Shown piece after piece: positions 24,627 through 35,119 of a stretch of DNA of 64,000 nt. The DNA is taken from the NCBI GenBank assembly GCA_019114265.1, contig DXFV01000012.1:1-64000 (forward strand), in the 5' to 3' direction. The notes beneath the pieces were generated by a model. That model did no database searches. It was not told the origin of the DNA and saw only the letters and a list, made by a program, of their open reading frames with translations. Positions within the stretch are counted from its first letter, which is position 1. Each line of letters begins with the position of its first letter. Origin of the DNA: Anaerofilum faecale. Its GTDB lineage: Bacteria; Bacillota; Clostridia; Oscillospirales; Ruminococcaceae. Made by a program: the position numbers and the translations under genes.

Positions 24627-24724
24627 GATACAGCAGCCTCCCCGGGTTTGGATTTGTCTACCATTGTACCACAAAACCGCGTCGATTTCCACCACAGCGG
24701 GGCGTTTTTCCAAAACTTTGCCCT

Positions 24725-25378
24725 TCAGCCGTTCCAGCGGCGGTTGGCGTCGCGCCACTGGCGGCGGCGCTTATAGGCCTGGATCTCGCCGCGCGCCTGC
24801 TGCACGGCGCCCCTGCCGAAGAACAGCGCGAAGTTCACCAGCGACAGAAGCACGTTCACCTTCACGCCCCAGCTGCCCACGATCAGCTGCAGCAGCAGGA
24901 TGGCGGCGGCGATCCAGCCCAGCCACTTCACCTTCACCGGGATGAAGAAGAACAGCAGCAGCCGCTGCTCGGGGAACAGCACCGCAAAGGCCATGAACAG
25001 CGAGATATACAGATAGTTCGCCGTGCCCCAGCCGCACAAAAGGCAGGCCGCCACGGCGGCCAGCATGCCGCACACCAGATACACGTTGGTGCGGAACATG
25101 CCCCAGGCGCTCTGCAGGGCGGTGCCGATGAAATACAGCAGGTACAGCTCAAACAGCAGGTTGATGGCGTTGAAGGACTGCGGGATGAACACAAAGGTCA
25201 GCAGCCGCCACAGCTGCAGGTGGAACAGGCCGCTGCGGGTGAGCGGCGCATATTCCAGCACCAGCCCCGGCATGGCGGTGGCCAGGATGAACAGCACCAC
25301 CTGCCCGATGATGATGCCGATGATGAGGTTGGGCATGCGATAGCGCCCCAGCTTGTACTCCAGACGGTTCAGCCACAT
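24725..25378 (-). CDS. Rhomboid-like membrane protein without a catalytic serine
   Basis: Membrane protein of 217 residues with about six helices. It resembles rhomboid proteins in LWRLLTFVFIP, the second-helix region NLLFELYLLYFIGTALQSAWG, and LFPEQRLLLFFFIPVKVKWLG. However, the GxSG motif of the protease is replaced by GTAN and the expected His of the HxxN motif is Asn. A true protease is therefore unlikely; it may be a pseudoprotease that binds or chaperones membrane proteins. The Met at 25378 lies behind GGGAAAGGGG. Its own promoter is 100 nt upstream. Monocistronic. Confidence 0.75.
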   Translation of the reverse strand: MWLNRLEYKLGRYRMPNLIIGIIIGQVVLFILATAMPGLVLEYAPLTRSGLFHLQLWRLLTFVFIPQSFNAINLLFELYLLYFIGTALQSAWGMFRTNVYLVCGMLAAVAACLLCGWGTANYLYISLFMAFAVLFPEQRLLLFFFIPVKVKWLGWIAAAILLLQLIVGSWGVKVNVLLSLVNFALFFGRGAVQQARGEIQAYKRRRQWRDANRRWNG

Positions 25379-25483
25379 GATGGTTTTTTCCCCTTTCCCG
25401 CCGCCGGGAGCTTCTCTCCGGGCGGCATCTGCACAATTGTTTCGGTTTCGTCCGGACGGTCCGGACAGCAGCAAATTGGATTT

Positions 25484-25513
25484 ATTATACAAAACCGCGC
25501 CCGCAAATTCAAC
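25484..25513 (-). promoter_or_regulatory. Promoter of the rhomboid-like gene
   Basis: Minus-strand TTGAAT (25508-25513), 18-nt spacer, TATAAT (25484-25489). Confidence 0.65.
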
Positions 25514-25514
25514 A

Positions 25515-25622
25515 ACAAGTTATGAACATTTTCCGATACGCAGTATCAATTGTGGAAAATACGCCCCGAAAATCGAAGTTGTTAACACTTTCCACCGAGT
25601 TTTCAACATTTTCTGTGGAATT
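25515..25622. other. AT-rich patch with DnaA-box-like repeats
   Basis: About 110 bp far richer in A/T than its surroundings. The minus strand holds TTTTCCACAA (25551-25560), TTCCACAGAAAATGTTGAAAA (within 25596-25619) and GGTGGAAAGTGTTAACAAC (25579-25597), a pattern like the DnaA-box clusters of clostridial origins. It lies upstream of the rhomboid-like gene. Neither dnaA nor dnaN is present, so a replication origin is only one possibility; DnaA titration or promoter regulation are others. The gap from 25623 to 25729 shows only a short palindrome, CGGGTATACCCG. Confidence 0.45.
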
Positions 25623-25729
25623 ACAACGGGTATACCCGGGGCAGACGGCGCATATCCATAAAGTTGTTGGCATGACCACGCCCGCCCAGCGCCCGGCGGG
25701 CCTATGCATTTTTGGTGCACCGGAGGGCG

Positions 25730-26593
25730 TCAGTGGGCGTCGGGCAGGCGGAAGCCCTCGCCGTACACCTCGCTGGCCTCGCACACCATCACCATCGCGC
25801 TTTTGTCCAGCTGGTGGACGATGGCGGTGACCTTGTAGGCCTCCCGGTTGGAGCAGGCGCAGAGCAGCAGCTGCTTATCTGTGCCGGAATAGGTGCCCAT
25901 CGCCTTGACCATCGTGGAGCCGCGGTCCAGCTCGTCGCCGATGCGCCGGGCGGCCTCCAGGCCGTAGTCGGTCACGATCACCACCAGCTTGCCGCTGCCG
26001 GCGCCGTACATGATCTTGTCCATCACGACGGTGATGGCGGCCACCGACACGATGCCGTACAGCACCGCGTCCACATCGCTGAACACCGGCCAGCCGGCCA
26101 GGATGACCGCGCCGTCCATCACCATTACGAGCTGCCCGAAGCTGATGTGCGGGAATTTGCGCTTGGCGGCGTGGATGAGGAAGTCCTGTCCGCCGGTGGA
26201 GGAGCCCCGCATATAGATGATGCTCAATCCCGCGCCCATGCAAACACCCGAAAAGATCGCGGCCATCAGCCGGTTGCCGTCGTAGACGGGCAGGGCGGGG
26301 AACACCACGTCGAGGAAGAAGGTGGAGACGATCATGGTGCGGATGCTTTTGAGGAAAAAGCTGCGTCCCAGCAGCGGGTAGCTCACCAGAATGATGGGGA
26401 CGTTCAGCAAAAGGGTGCCGATGCCGATGGGGATGGGCACAAAGTGGTTGACCAGCAGCGCCAGACCGCTGATACCGCCGGGGGCAAACTCCGCCTTGGA
26501 GGCAAAGGTGACGATGCCCATGGCAAACAGGATGCTGCCCGCCACGTCACAGGCGAGGTCGGCGGCAAGAGAACGCCAGCGGATCTTCTTCAT
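25730..26593 (-). CDS. YitT-family membrane protein
   Basis: Member of the YitT family (DUF161 membrane domain plus DUF2179 C-terminal domain), 287 residues. About six helices occupy residues 10-200, with the family stretches FAPGGISGLALLVNHF, YDGNRLMAAIFSGVCMGAGL and RGSSTGGQDFLIHAAKRK. The soluble C-terminal domain ends with TDKQLLLCACSNREAYKVTAIVHQLD. The function is unproven; some relatives have been linked to small-ion or amino-acid transport. The Met at 26593 is chosen for AAGGAGG 9 nt upstream. Confidence 0.88.
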   Translation of the reverse strand: MKKIRWRSLAADLACDVAGSILFAMGIVTFASKAEFAPGGISGLALLVNHFVPIPIGIGTLLLNVPIILVSYPLLGRSFFLKSIRTMIVSTFFLDVVFPALPVYDGNRLMAAIFSGVCMGAGLSIIYMRGSSTGGQDFLIHAAKRKFPHISFGQLVMVMDGAVILAGWPVFSDVDAVLYGIVSVAAITVVMDKIMYGAGSGKLVVIVTDYGLEAARRIGDELDRGSTMVKAMGTYSGTDKQLLLCACSNREAYKVTAIVHQLDKSAMVMVCEASEVYGEGFRLPDAH

Positions 26594-26621
26594 ACAGGGG
26601 GTCCTCCTTGTTTGAAATGGA

Positions 26622-26641
26622 GCGGGCGGACAAGCGCCCGC
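26622..26641. other. Hairpin in the leader of the YitT gene
   Basis: A 7-bp perfect stem (GCGGGCG/CGCCCGC) lies between the YitT promoter and its start codon, so it is transcribed in the 5' leader. On the plus strand it is followed by CTTTTC, but no plus-strand gene ends here. Confidence 0.5.
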
Positions 26642-26647
26642 CTTTTC

Positions 26648-26656
26648 ATTATACCA
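26648..26656 (-). promoter_or_regulatory. Extended -10 promoter of the YitT gene
   Basis: Minus-strand TGGTATAAT, 55 nt before the start. No -35 near consensus. Confidence 0.6.
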
Positions 26657-26717
26657 TATCCGGGCCGGATTTTTGCACACAATCGCGGCGCGGGGGGTGG
26701 CGGTTTTGGGCCGGGCG

Positions 26718-26726
26718 TGCTATACT
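26718..26726 (+). promoter_or_regulatory. Extended -10 promoter of the PH-domain gene
   Basis: TGCTATACT 31 nt before the start codon, with a weak -35. Divergent from the YitT promoter. Confidence 0.6.
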
Positions 26727-26756
26727 GGAGAAAAACCGAGAGGGAGGCGTTTGACC

Positions 26757-27140
26757 ATGCCGGACAAACTGGAGTTTCTGTGGAAGGACCGCAAGCGCGT
26801 GTGCGGCCTGCCGCTCACCTTTACCCGCTATTTTCTCAGCGAGGACCGCCTGTTTCTGGAGACAGGGCTGCTGAACCTGCGCCAGGACGAGATCCTGCTC
26901 TACCGCGTGCGGGACATCGGGCTGAACATCACGCTGGGGCAGCGCATCTTTGGAGTGGGCAGCGTGAAGGTGATCTCGTCCGACAAGAGCCTGCCGGAGC
27001 TGGTGCTGAAAAACATCAAGCAGCCGCGCGAGGTGAAGGAGATGATCCACCGGCAGGTGGAGGAGGCCAAGGCCCAGCGCCGGATGCGCGTGGGCGAGCT
27101 GCTGGGCGACGACGACAGCCTCGACGACGAACAGATCTGA
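26757..27140 (+). CDS. PH-domain (bPH2-like) protein
   Basis: Soluble protein of 127 residues with a bacterial pleckstrin-homology-like domain. The pattern LTFTRYFLSEDRLFLETGLLN, DEILLYRVRDIGLNITLGQR and GVGSVKVISSDKSLPELVLKNIKQP is that of YdbS/YdbT-type bPH2 domains, but here without membrane helices. An acidic and charged tail follows from residue 105. GGGAGG lies 9 nt before the ATG. Monocistronic with a strong terminator. The function is unknown. Confidence 0.78.
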   Translation: MPDKLEFLWKDRKRVCGLPLTFTRYFLSEDRLFLETGLLNLRQDEILLYRVRDIGLNITLGQRIFGVGSVKVISSDKSLPELVLKNIKQPREVKEMIHRQVEEAKAQRRMRVGELLGDDDSLDDEQI

Positions 27141-27207
27141 GCCGCCGGCCCGCAAACCGAGATCCCGGGACGGATCGCGGCGATCGCCGTATCTTTTCCC
27201 GATGCAG

Positions 27208-27253
27208 AAAACCACCGCCCGCTCCGGGCAAGACCGGGGCGGGCGGTGGTTTT
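27208..27253 (+). terminator. Terminator of the PH-domain gene
   Basis: A 14-bp stem (AAAACCACCGCCCG and complement) with an inner CCGG stem and trailing TTTTTGTCTTTTT. Confidence 0.88.
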
Positions 27254-27282
27254 TGTCTTTTTGGGGGGCTTTCGGTGCCGTT

Positions 27283-27433
27283 GGCTTCCCCCCTGGGGGG
27301 GGAAGCTGCCGCCGTACGGCGGCTGATGAGGGGAGGGCCAAACCGCTCCTGTATCCCCCTGCGGGGGCGCGCAGCCCTTGTCAGATTCCCCCTCATCCGC
27401 CCCTTTGGGGCACCTTCCCCCGCCGGGGGAAGG
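27283..27433. repeat. Composite repeat B-spacer-A
   Basis: A 151-bp element: B at 27283-27334 (GGCTTCCCCCC hairpin, GCCGCCGTACGGCGGC hairpin, GATGAGG), a 53-nt spacer and A at 27388-27433. The preceding GGCTTTCGGTGCCGTT looks like the end of a further A unit plus linker. It sits between the PH-domain and PFOR genes, which converge. No direct repeats of target DNA are evident at its ends. Confidence 0.88.
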
Positions 27434-27444
27434 CTTTTGCACAC

Positions 27445-27481
27445 AAAAAGCCCCCCGCCGTTTCCGGAAACGGCGGGGGGC
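27445..27481 (-). terminator. Terminator of the PFOR gene
   Basis: A perfect 32-bp palindrome (27450-27481, centre CCGG) followed on the minus strand by CTTTTTGTG. It is 50 nt after the PFOR stop. Without a natural loop the hairpin tip must open 3-4 bases. Confidence 0.85.
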
Positions 27482-27532
27482 CCTATTATGCGCTCCGTTC
27501 AGAGGCTGCGCGTGCGGGCAATTTCGCGAAAA

Positions 27533-31072
<3,540 letters not shown>

Positions 31073-31093
31073 TTTTCTTCCTCCATAAAAAAT

Positions 31094-31099
31094 TTTATA
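31094..31099 (-). promoter_or_regulatory. Possible -10 of the PFOR gene
   Basis: TATAAA on the minus strand, 22 nt before the start codon, with no clear -35 at the right distance. A promoter further upstream is equally possible; 31140-31340 holds homopolymer tracts but no convincing signal for either strand. Confidence 0.3.
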
Positions 31100-31344
31100 G
31101 TGGGCAAGCAAACGGAACACTGATTGCTCAGCTTTCATTTTACCAAATCCGATGCAAGAAGTAAACCTTGCGGAGCGTCTTTTTTTGCCTTTTTTTATCG
31201 GATTTTTGAAAAACGCAAATACCCTCCCGCCCCGGGTGTGCTATTTCCTACAAAAAATGGAACGCATTCCCTCCCGCGGGGAAATTCCCGGCGCGTCTCG
31301 CGCCCCGCGGGCGGATTTTGCCCCGGCGCGCAGAGTATCTTTTA

Positions 31345-31373
31345 TTGACATTATTTCTCCACAATGCTATCAT
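31345..31373 (+). promoter_or_regulatory. Strong promoter of the lipoprotein gene
   Basis: TTGACA (31345-31350), exactly 17 nt, then TATCAT (31368-31373) with the TGC extension. Transcription should start near 31380, 84 nt before the coding region. Confidence 0.8.
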
Positions 31374-31393
31374 ATTTATATAGAACATATCCA

Positions 31394-31437
31394 GGCCCGC
31401 AGCAGACGAAAGGCGGGTGTCTGCCCGCCGTTTTTTT
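31394..31437 (+). promoter_or_regulatory. Leader with terminator hairpin (possible attenuator)
   Basis: GGCGGG-N6-CCCGCC followed by GTTTTTTT (31412-31437) is a full intrinsic terminator lying between the lipoprotein promoter and its start codon. Upstream bases can pair differently: CCCGC (31396-31400) with GCGGG, or GCAGAC (31402-31407) with GTCTGC (31419-31424). Either would block the terminator stem. No known riboswitch class is recognisable in such a short leader. Confidence 0.6.
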
Positions 31438-31463
31438 CCAGATGAAATGTGAGGTGAACCTGT

Positions 31464-32012
31464 ATGAAGAGCCGTGCCATCCTGTCCGCCGCCGCGCTGG
31501 CCCTGTTTTTGTGCAGCTGCGGCACACCCGCCCCACAGTCCGGCAGCCAGCCCGCCCCGCCGCCCAGCGCCTCCCCGGCTGCCCCGAGTTCATCCCCCGA
31601 GCAGGAGACGCCGGAGCGCGTTCTGACGCTGGTCGAGCCGGCCGGCGCGTTCGAGGGCGTCGACGGATACCGGCAGGAGGGCCAACTGCTGGCGGGCGTG
31701 TGCTGCCGCTTCGACGACGAGGGCAAGCTGGAGGAGATCGAGGAGGTGATCCCGCCGCTGCTGTCCTTCCCCGATCTGCCCGACTGCACCATCCGAGAGA
31801 GCGAGGCCAACATCGAGGTCTATCCCGACCGCGCGCGGGTCAGCCGCACCGCCCAGATCACCTACACCGTGCCCGACGACCCGCCCGAGGTGGGCGGCGA
31901 TATCCTGTCGGTCGAGCCGGGCGCCGACGGCTATATCGTCAGCACGAAGGCAAAGACCTTTGCGCTGGAGATCAGCGCGGAGGACCTGGAGCAAAACGCC
32001 GCGGCGGATTGA
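31464..32012 (+). CDS. Predicted lipoprotein of unknown function
   Basis: Secreted lipoprotein of 182 residues. Signal peptide MKSRAILSAAALALFLCSCG with the lipobox LCSC (Cys at residue 19), then a Pro/Ser-rich linker to about residue 48 and a small domain rich in acidic residues and beta-strand patterns (SEANIEVYPDRARVSRTAQITYTV). I do not recognise the family. Expression appears controlled by a strong promoter and a leader terminator. AGGTG about 8 nt before the ATG is the ribosome site. It ends at a strong terminator. Confidence 0.8.
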   Translation: MKSRAILSAAALALFLCSCGTPAPQSGSQPAPPPSASPAAPSSSPEQETPERVLTLVEPAGAFEGVDGYRQEGQLLAGVCCRFDDEGKLEEIEEVIPPLLSFPDLPDCTIRESEANIEVYPDRARVSRTAQITYTVPDDPPEVGGDILSVEPGADGYIVSTKAKTFALEISAEDLEQNAAAD

Positions 32013-32043
32013 CAGCCCCCGGCAAAACACGTACAATAAAGAT

Positions 32044-32073
32044 GCGGGCAGCCCGCCGGGCTGCCCGCTTTTT
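32044..32073 (+). terminator. Terminator of the lipoprotein gene
   Basis: An 11-bp perfect stem (GCGGGCAGCCC and complement), 3-nt loop, TTTTTT. Confidence 0.92.
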
Positions 32074-32114
32074 TGCAAACAAAACGCGCACACGCGAAAG
32101 GATGAATGTGAGAA

Positions 32115-32987
32115 ATGGACCAGGATGGTCTTAAGGGATTCGGCCGGGCGCTGGGCTGGCTGCTGGGCGCACGGCGCCGGGAAGGCGAGCTGACCGCCGA
32201 CGAGCTGATCCAGATCGTGGAAGAGGCGGACGGCGAGGCGATGGACAGCGCCCAGAAGGAGATGATCTCCAACATCTTCGAGCTGGACGAGGTGAACGCC
32301 GGCGACATCATGACCCACCGCACCGATCTGGTGGCGCTGGAGGAGAAGGACACCTGCCGCCAGGCGGTCAAACTCAGCCTGGAACACGGCACCAGCCGGA
32401 TGCCGGTGTACCGCGAGAAGATCGACGAGGTGGTGGGCCTTCTGCACGTGAAGGACCTGCTGGCGCTGCTGGACAACCCCGAATGGTTCGACAAGCCGGT
32501 GTCGGAATTCATGCGCCCGGTGATGTTCGTGCCGGAGAGCTGCCCGGCGCGGGAGCTGCTGGTCGAATTCAAGGTCAAGCACAGCCAGGTGGCCATCGTG
32601 GTGGACGAGTACGGCGGCACCGCCGGCCTCGTCTCGATGGAGGACATCCTGGAGGAGATCGTGGGCAGCATCCAGGACGAGTTCGACCACGAAAAGGAGC
32701 TTTTGTCCCCCTGCGAGGGCGGCTTCATCGCGGATGGTTCGCTGGATGTGGAGGACCTGTTCGAGGCGATGAACCTGGAGATGCCCGAGGCGGCGGACGA
32801 GGAGGAAGAGGCCGACTCGGTGAGCGGCCTTGTGGCCGACCGGCTGGGCCGCATCCCCGGACCCGGCGAGCACGCCGTGGTGGAATGGGGCGGCGTGCGG
32901 TTCGAGGTGCTGGCGGCGGACGAGCGGCGGATCGAGACGGTGCGCTGCACGCTGGCGGGCGCAAAGCCGCAGGAGGAAGCAGAATGA
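32115..32987 (+). CDS. CorC/HlyC-type CBS-domain protein
   Basis: Cytosolic protein of 290 residues with two CBS domains (about 63-185) and a C-terminal CorC_HlyC domain (about 200-285). Motifs: the pre-CBS region ISNIFELDEVNAGDIMTHRTD, SRMPVYREKIDEVVGLLHVKDLL, and VVDEYGGTAGLVSMEDILEEIVG. It lacks the DUF21 membrane domain of the full-length CNNM/YhdP transporters, so it corresponds to the soluble CorC type, linked to Mg2+/Co2+ efflux or ribosome-maturation work (YbeX). It overlaps the NUDIX gene start by four bases (ATGA). Confidence 0.9.
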   Translation: MDQDGLKGFGRALGWLLGARRREGELTADELIQIVEEADGEAMDSAQKEMISNIFELDEVNAGDIMTHRTDLVALEEKDTCRQAVKLSLEHGTSRMPVYREKIDEVVGLLHVKDLLALLDNPEWFDKPVSEFMRPVMFVPESCPARELLVEFKVKHSQVAIVVDEYGGTAGLVSMEDILEEIVGSIQDEFDHEKELLSPCEGGFIADGSLDVEDLFEAMNLEMPEAADEEEEADSVSGLVADRLGRIPGPGEHAVVEWGGVRFEVLAADERRIETVRCTLAGAKPQEEAE

Positions 32988-33529
32988 GCCATTTTGAAAA
33001 AAAGCTGGACGGCAACACCGTCTTTGAAGGCCGGGTGTTCTCGGTGGAGGTGGACCGGGTGGAGCTGGAAAACGGCAAGCAGTCCACCCGCGAGATCGTG
33101 CGCCACCACGGCGGCGCCTGCGTGGCGGCGCTGGACAGTGAGGACCGGCTGTATCTGGTGCGGCAGTTCCGATATGCCTACGGGCAGGAGCTGTGGGAAC
33201 TGCCGGCCGGCAAGCTGGAAAAGGGCGAGGACCCCTTCGACGCCGCCAGGCGCGAGCTGGAGGAGGAAGTGGGCCTTGTGGCCGACCGGTATGTGGATCT
33301 GGGCGAGCTGTACCCGACGGTGGGCTATTGCAGCGAGGTCATCTACACCTGGGCCGCCACCGGGCTGCACGCCACCGCCCAGCATCTGGACGAGGGCGAG
33401 TTTTTGACGGTGGAGCCGGTGCCGCTGCAGACCGCACGGGAGATGGTGCTGGACGGGCGCATCAAGGACGGCAAAACGGTGGCCGCCATTTTGAAGATCG
33501 ACGCGCTGCGCCGGGCCGGAAAGCTGTAA
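32984..33529 (+). CDS. NUDIX hydrolase, ADP-ribose pyrophosphatase type
   Basis: Hydrolase of 181 residues similar to NudF/YqkG-type ADP-ribose pyrophosphatases. The NUDIX box is complete: G-x5-E-x7-REUxEE-x-G-U from GKLEKGEDPFDAARRELEEE, followed by VGL, near residue 73-95. LVRQFRYAYGQELWELPAG before it and the downstream YPTVGYCSEVIYTW fit the family. It is translationally coupled to the upstream corC-like gene. The substrate is probably ADP-ribose or a related nucleoside diphosphate. Confidence 0.9.
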   Translation: MSHFEKKLDGNTVFEGRVFSVEVDRVELENGKQSTREIVRHHGGACVAALDSEDRLYLVRQFRYAYGQELWELPAGKLEKGEDPFDAARRELEEEVGLVADRYVDLGELYPTVGYCSEVIYTWAATGLHATAQHLDEGEFLTVEPVPLQTAREMVLDGRIKDGKTVAAILKIDALRRAGKL

Positions 33530-33553
33530 AAACCGCATAGGCACAAACAAAAC

Positions 33554-33586
33554 CGGGCGCGCTCTCCGCAAAGGGGAGCGCGCCCG
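33554..33586 (+). terminator. Hairpin after the NUDIX gene
   Basis: A strong stem (GGGCGCGCTCTCC with GGGGAGCGCGCCC) 25 nt after the stop, but followed by CGGGCTGTTCG rather than a T-run. A near-copy with a good T-run lies at 33728. Confidence 0.55.
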
Positions 33587-33636
33587 CGGGCTGTTCGATA
33601 CTCCCCGCCGGCTCTGTGCAGCGGGGAAGGCTTCGA

Positions 33637-33682
33637 CCTCATCCGCCCCCTCCGGGGGCACCTTCCCCTGCCAGGGGAAGGC
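33637..33682 (+). repeat. Intergenic double-hairpin repeat, unit A
   Basis: A 46-bp A unit with the GCCCCCTCCGGGGGC hairpin and TTCCCCTGCCAGGGGAA hairpin, preceded by the spacer motif CTCTGTGCAGCGG. It lies between convergent genes and between two near-copies of the same hairpin sequence (33543-33586 and 33723-33766). Confidence 0.88.
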
Positions 33683-33727
33683 TTGCCGCACCCGCCGGCC
33701 CTCCGCAACAACACACGTTCGGCAAAC

Positions 33728-33774
33728 AAAACCGGGCACACTCCCGCAAAAGGGGAGCGCGCCCGGTTTTTTGT
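33728..33774. terminator. Terminator shared by the NUDIX and glycosyltransferase genes
   Basis: AAAACCGGGC ... GCCCGGTTTTTT with a partly mismatched inner stem. T-run on the plus strand; on the minus strand TTTTGTTTG follows. It nearly touches the glycosyltransferase stop. Confidence 0.75.
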
Positions 33775-33776
33775 GT

Positions 33777-35021
33777 TCAATACACCGGCCCGTGCTGGAG
33801 GTACTGGGAGAAATAGGCCAGATTTGCCGCCGCCAGCAGCGCCAGCACGGCGTACCGCGCCCATCTGTTCCGCAGCACCAGCGAAAAGCCCAGCGGCAGC
33901 ACCAGCAGCGCCGCCGCATAGCGCGGGGCACTGATCAGCCAGGACACGCCGGTGGTGATGACGGTCACCGCCACGCCGAAGGCCAGCTGATGCACCCGCA
34001 TTTTCCCCGCCGCCGCTGCGAAAACGCCCAGCTGCACCAGGATGCACAGCACCGCCGCCAGCGAGATGCACAGCGCCGAGGCGCGGTTGTCGGCCCACCA
34101 GCCGGCCAGGTAGCCCAGATGGTAGCGCACCGTTTCCCAGAACCAGCCCAGCCGGTTGTGCCAGTGCTCGCTCTGGAAGGCGGAAAAGGCGAAGGGGTCG
34201 CCGTAGATCTTCTGGTTGATGCCCAGATAGATGCCGATGCCCAGCAGCGGGCCGGCCAGCGCCCACCACGCGCCGCGGGGAGGACGGCGGCGGGTGTGCC
34301 ACACCTGCTGCACCATCCACACCGCCGCCGCACCGGCCAGCACCGCGCCCGGCGCCCGGCACAGCCCGGCCAGCACACCGGCCACGCCGCACCACAGCCA
34401 GCGCCGCCGCTGCAGGCAGAGGAAATACCACGCCGTCACCAGCAAAAACAGGCTTTCGGTCATGGGCAGCGCGAAGAAAAAGCTGCCGGGGAAGGCCGCC
34501 AGAAAGAGCATCGTGCGGTTGGCGGCGGACCTGCCGTAGCCCTCGTACACCAGCGAATAGAGCGCCGCGCCGGCCAGCCCGAACAGCACCGGCTGCACCG
34601 CCAGCGCCGTCAGATACCAGTCCACGAGGCCCAGCGGGTTCACCCAGCGCAGCAGCGCCGGGAACAGCGGGAAAAACACGATGAACAGATGCAGGTCGGG
34701 CACCGTGTCGGTGGCGGAATAGCCGTACTGCGCGATCTGGATATAGTGGCCGGCGTCGATGCCGCTGCTGAAAAACCGCGCCGCCGCCTCGGTCAGCGGC
34801 ACGCCCGGATTCTGATGCACCGCAACGGCCAGCAGCACCGCCTGCATCGCCAGCACGCAGGCCGCGCACACGATCCCCACCCGGCGCACCAGCGGCGCGG
34901 GCGCCCTCTCCCCCAGCGGGGCCTCGGGCGAAGCAAAGCAGCGCACCGCGCCCCGCACCGTCGCCGCCGCGAACAGCACAATGGCCAGCGCCGGCAAAAT
35001 GATCTGCATCCATTCCAACAT
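33777..35021 (-). CDS. PIG-V-like membrane mannosyltransferase
   Basis: Polytopic membrane protein of 414 residues, about eleven helices, resembling the PIG-V (GPI mannosyltransferase II) family of lipid-dependent GT-C glycosyltransferases. The signature early loop is SSGIDAGHYIQIAQYGYSA near residue 84-102 (acidic residue and Tyr of the catalytic loop), followed by FIVFFPLFPALLRWV and FPGSFFFALPMTESLF. Bacterial members are thought to add mannose or other sugars from polyprenyl-phosphate donors to envelope polymers. The Met at 35021 is chosen for GGGGGAGG 7 nt upstream. An extended -10 TGCTATAAT (35054-35062, minus) precedes it. Confidence 0.78.
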   Translation of the reverse strand: MLEWMQIILPALAIVLFAAATVRGAVRCFASPEAPLGERAPAPLVRRVGIVCAACVLAMQAVLLAVAVHQNPGVPLTEAAARFFSSGIDAGHYIQIAQYGYSATDTVPDLHLFIVFFPLFPALLRWVNPLGLVDWYLTALAVQPVLFGLAGAALYSLVYEGYGRSAANRTMLFLAAFPGSFFFALPMTESLFLLVTAWYFLCLQRRRWLWCGVAGVLAGLCRAPGAVLAGAAAVWMVQQVWHTRRRPPRGAWWALAGPLLGIGIYLGINQKIYGDPFAFSAFQSEHWHNRLGWFWETVRYHLGYLAGWWADNRASALCISLAAVLCILVQLGVFAAAAGKMRVHQLAFGVAVTVITTGVSWLISAPRYAAALLVLPLGFSLVLRNRWARYAVLALLAAANLAYFSQYLQHGPVY

Positions 35022-35119
35022 CAAAATTCCTCCCCCACCGGGCATTTGCTCCTATTATAGCACGCCGAAGCAGGGGTTTGCCATCCTTTTCGGCCGCCGC
35101 GCAGGGAACAGGGGAACAT

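Noticed and set aside
27283..27433. The regular palindromes as part of a CRISPR array.
   Set aside because: Units are dispersed across the window, inverted relative to each other and not separated by equal spacers.
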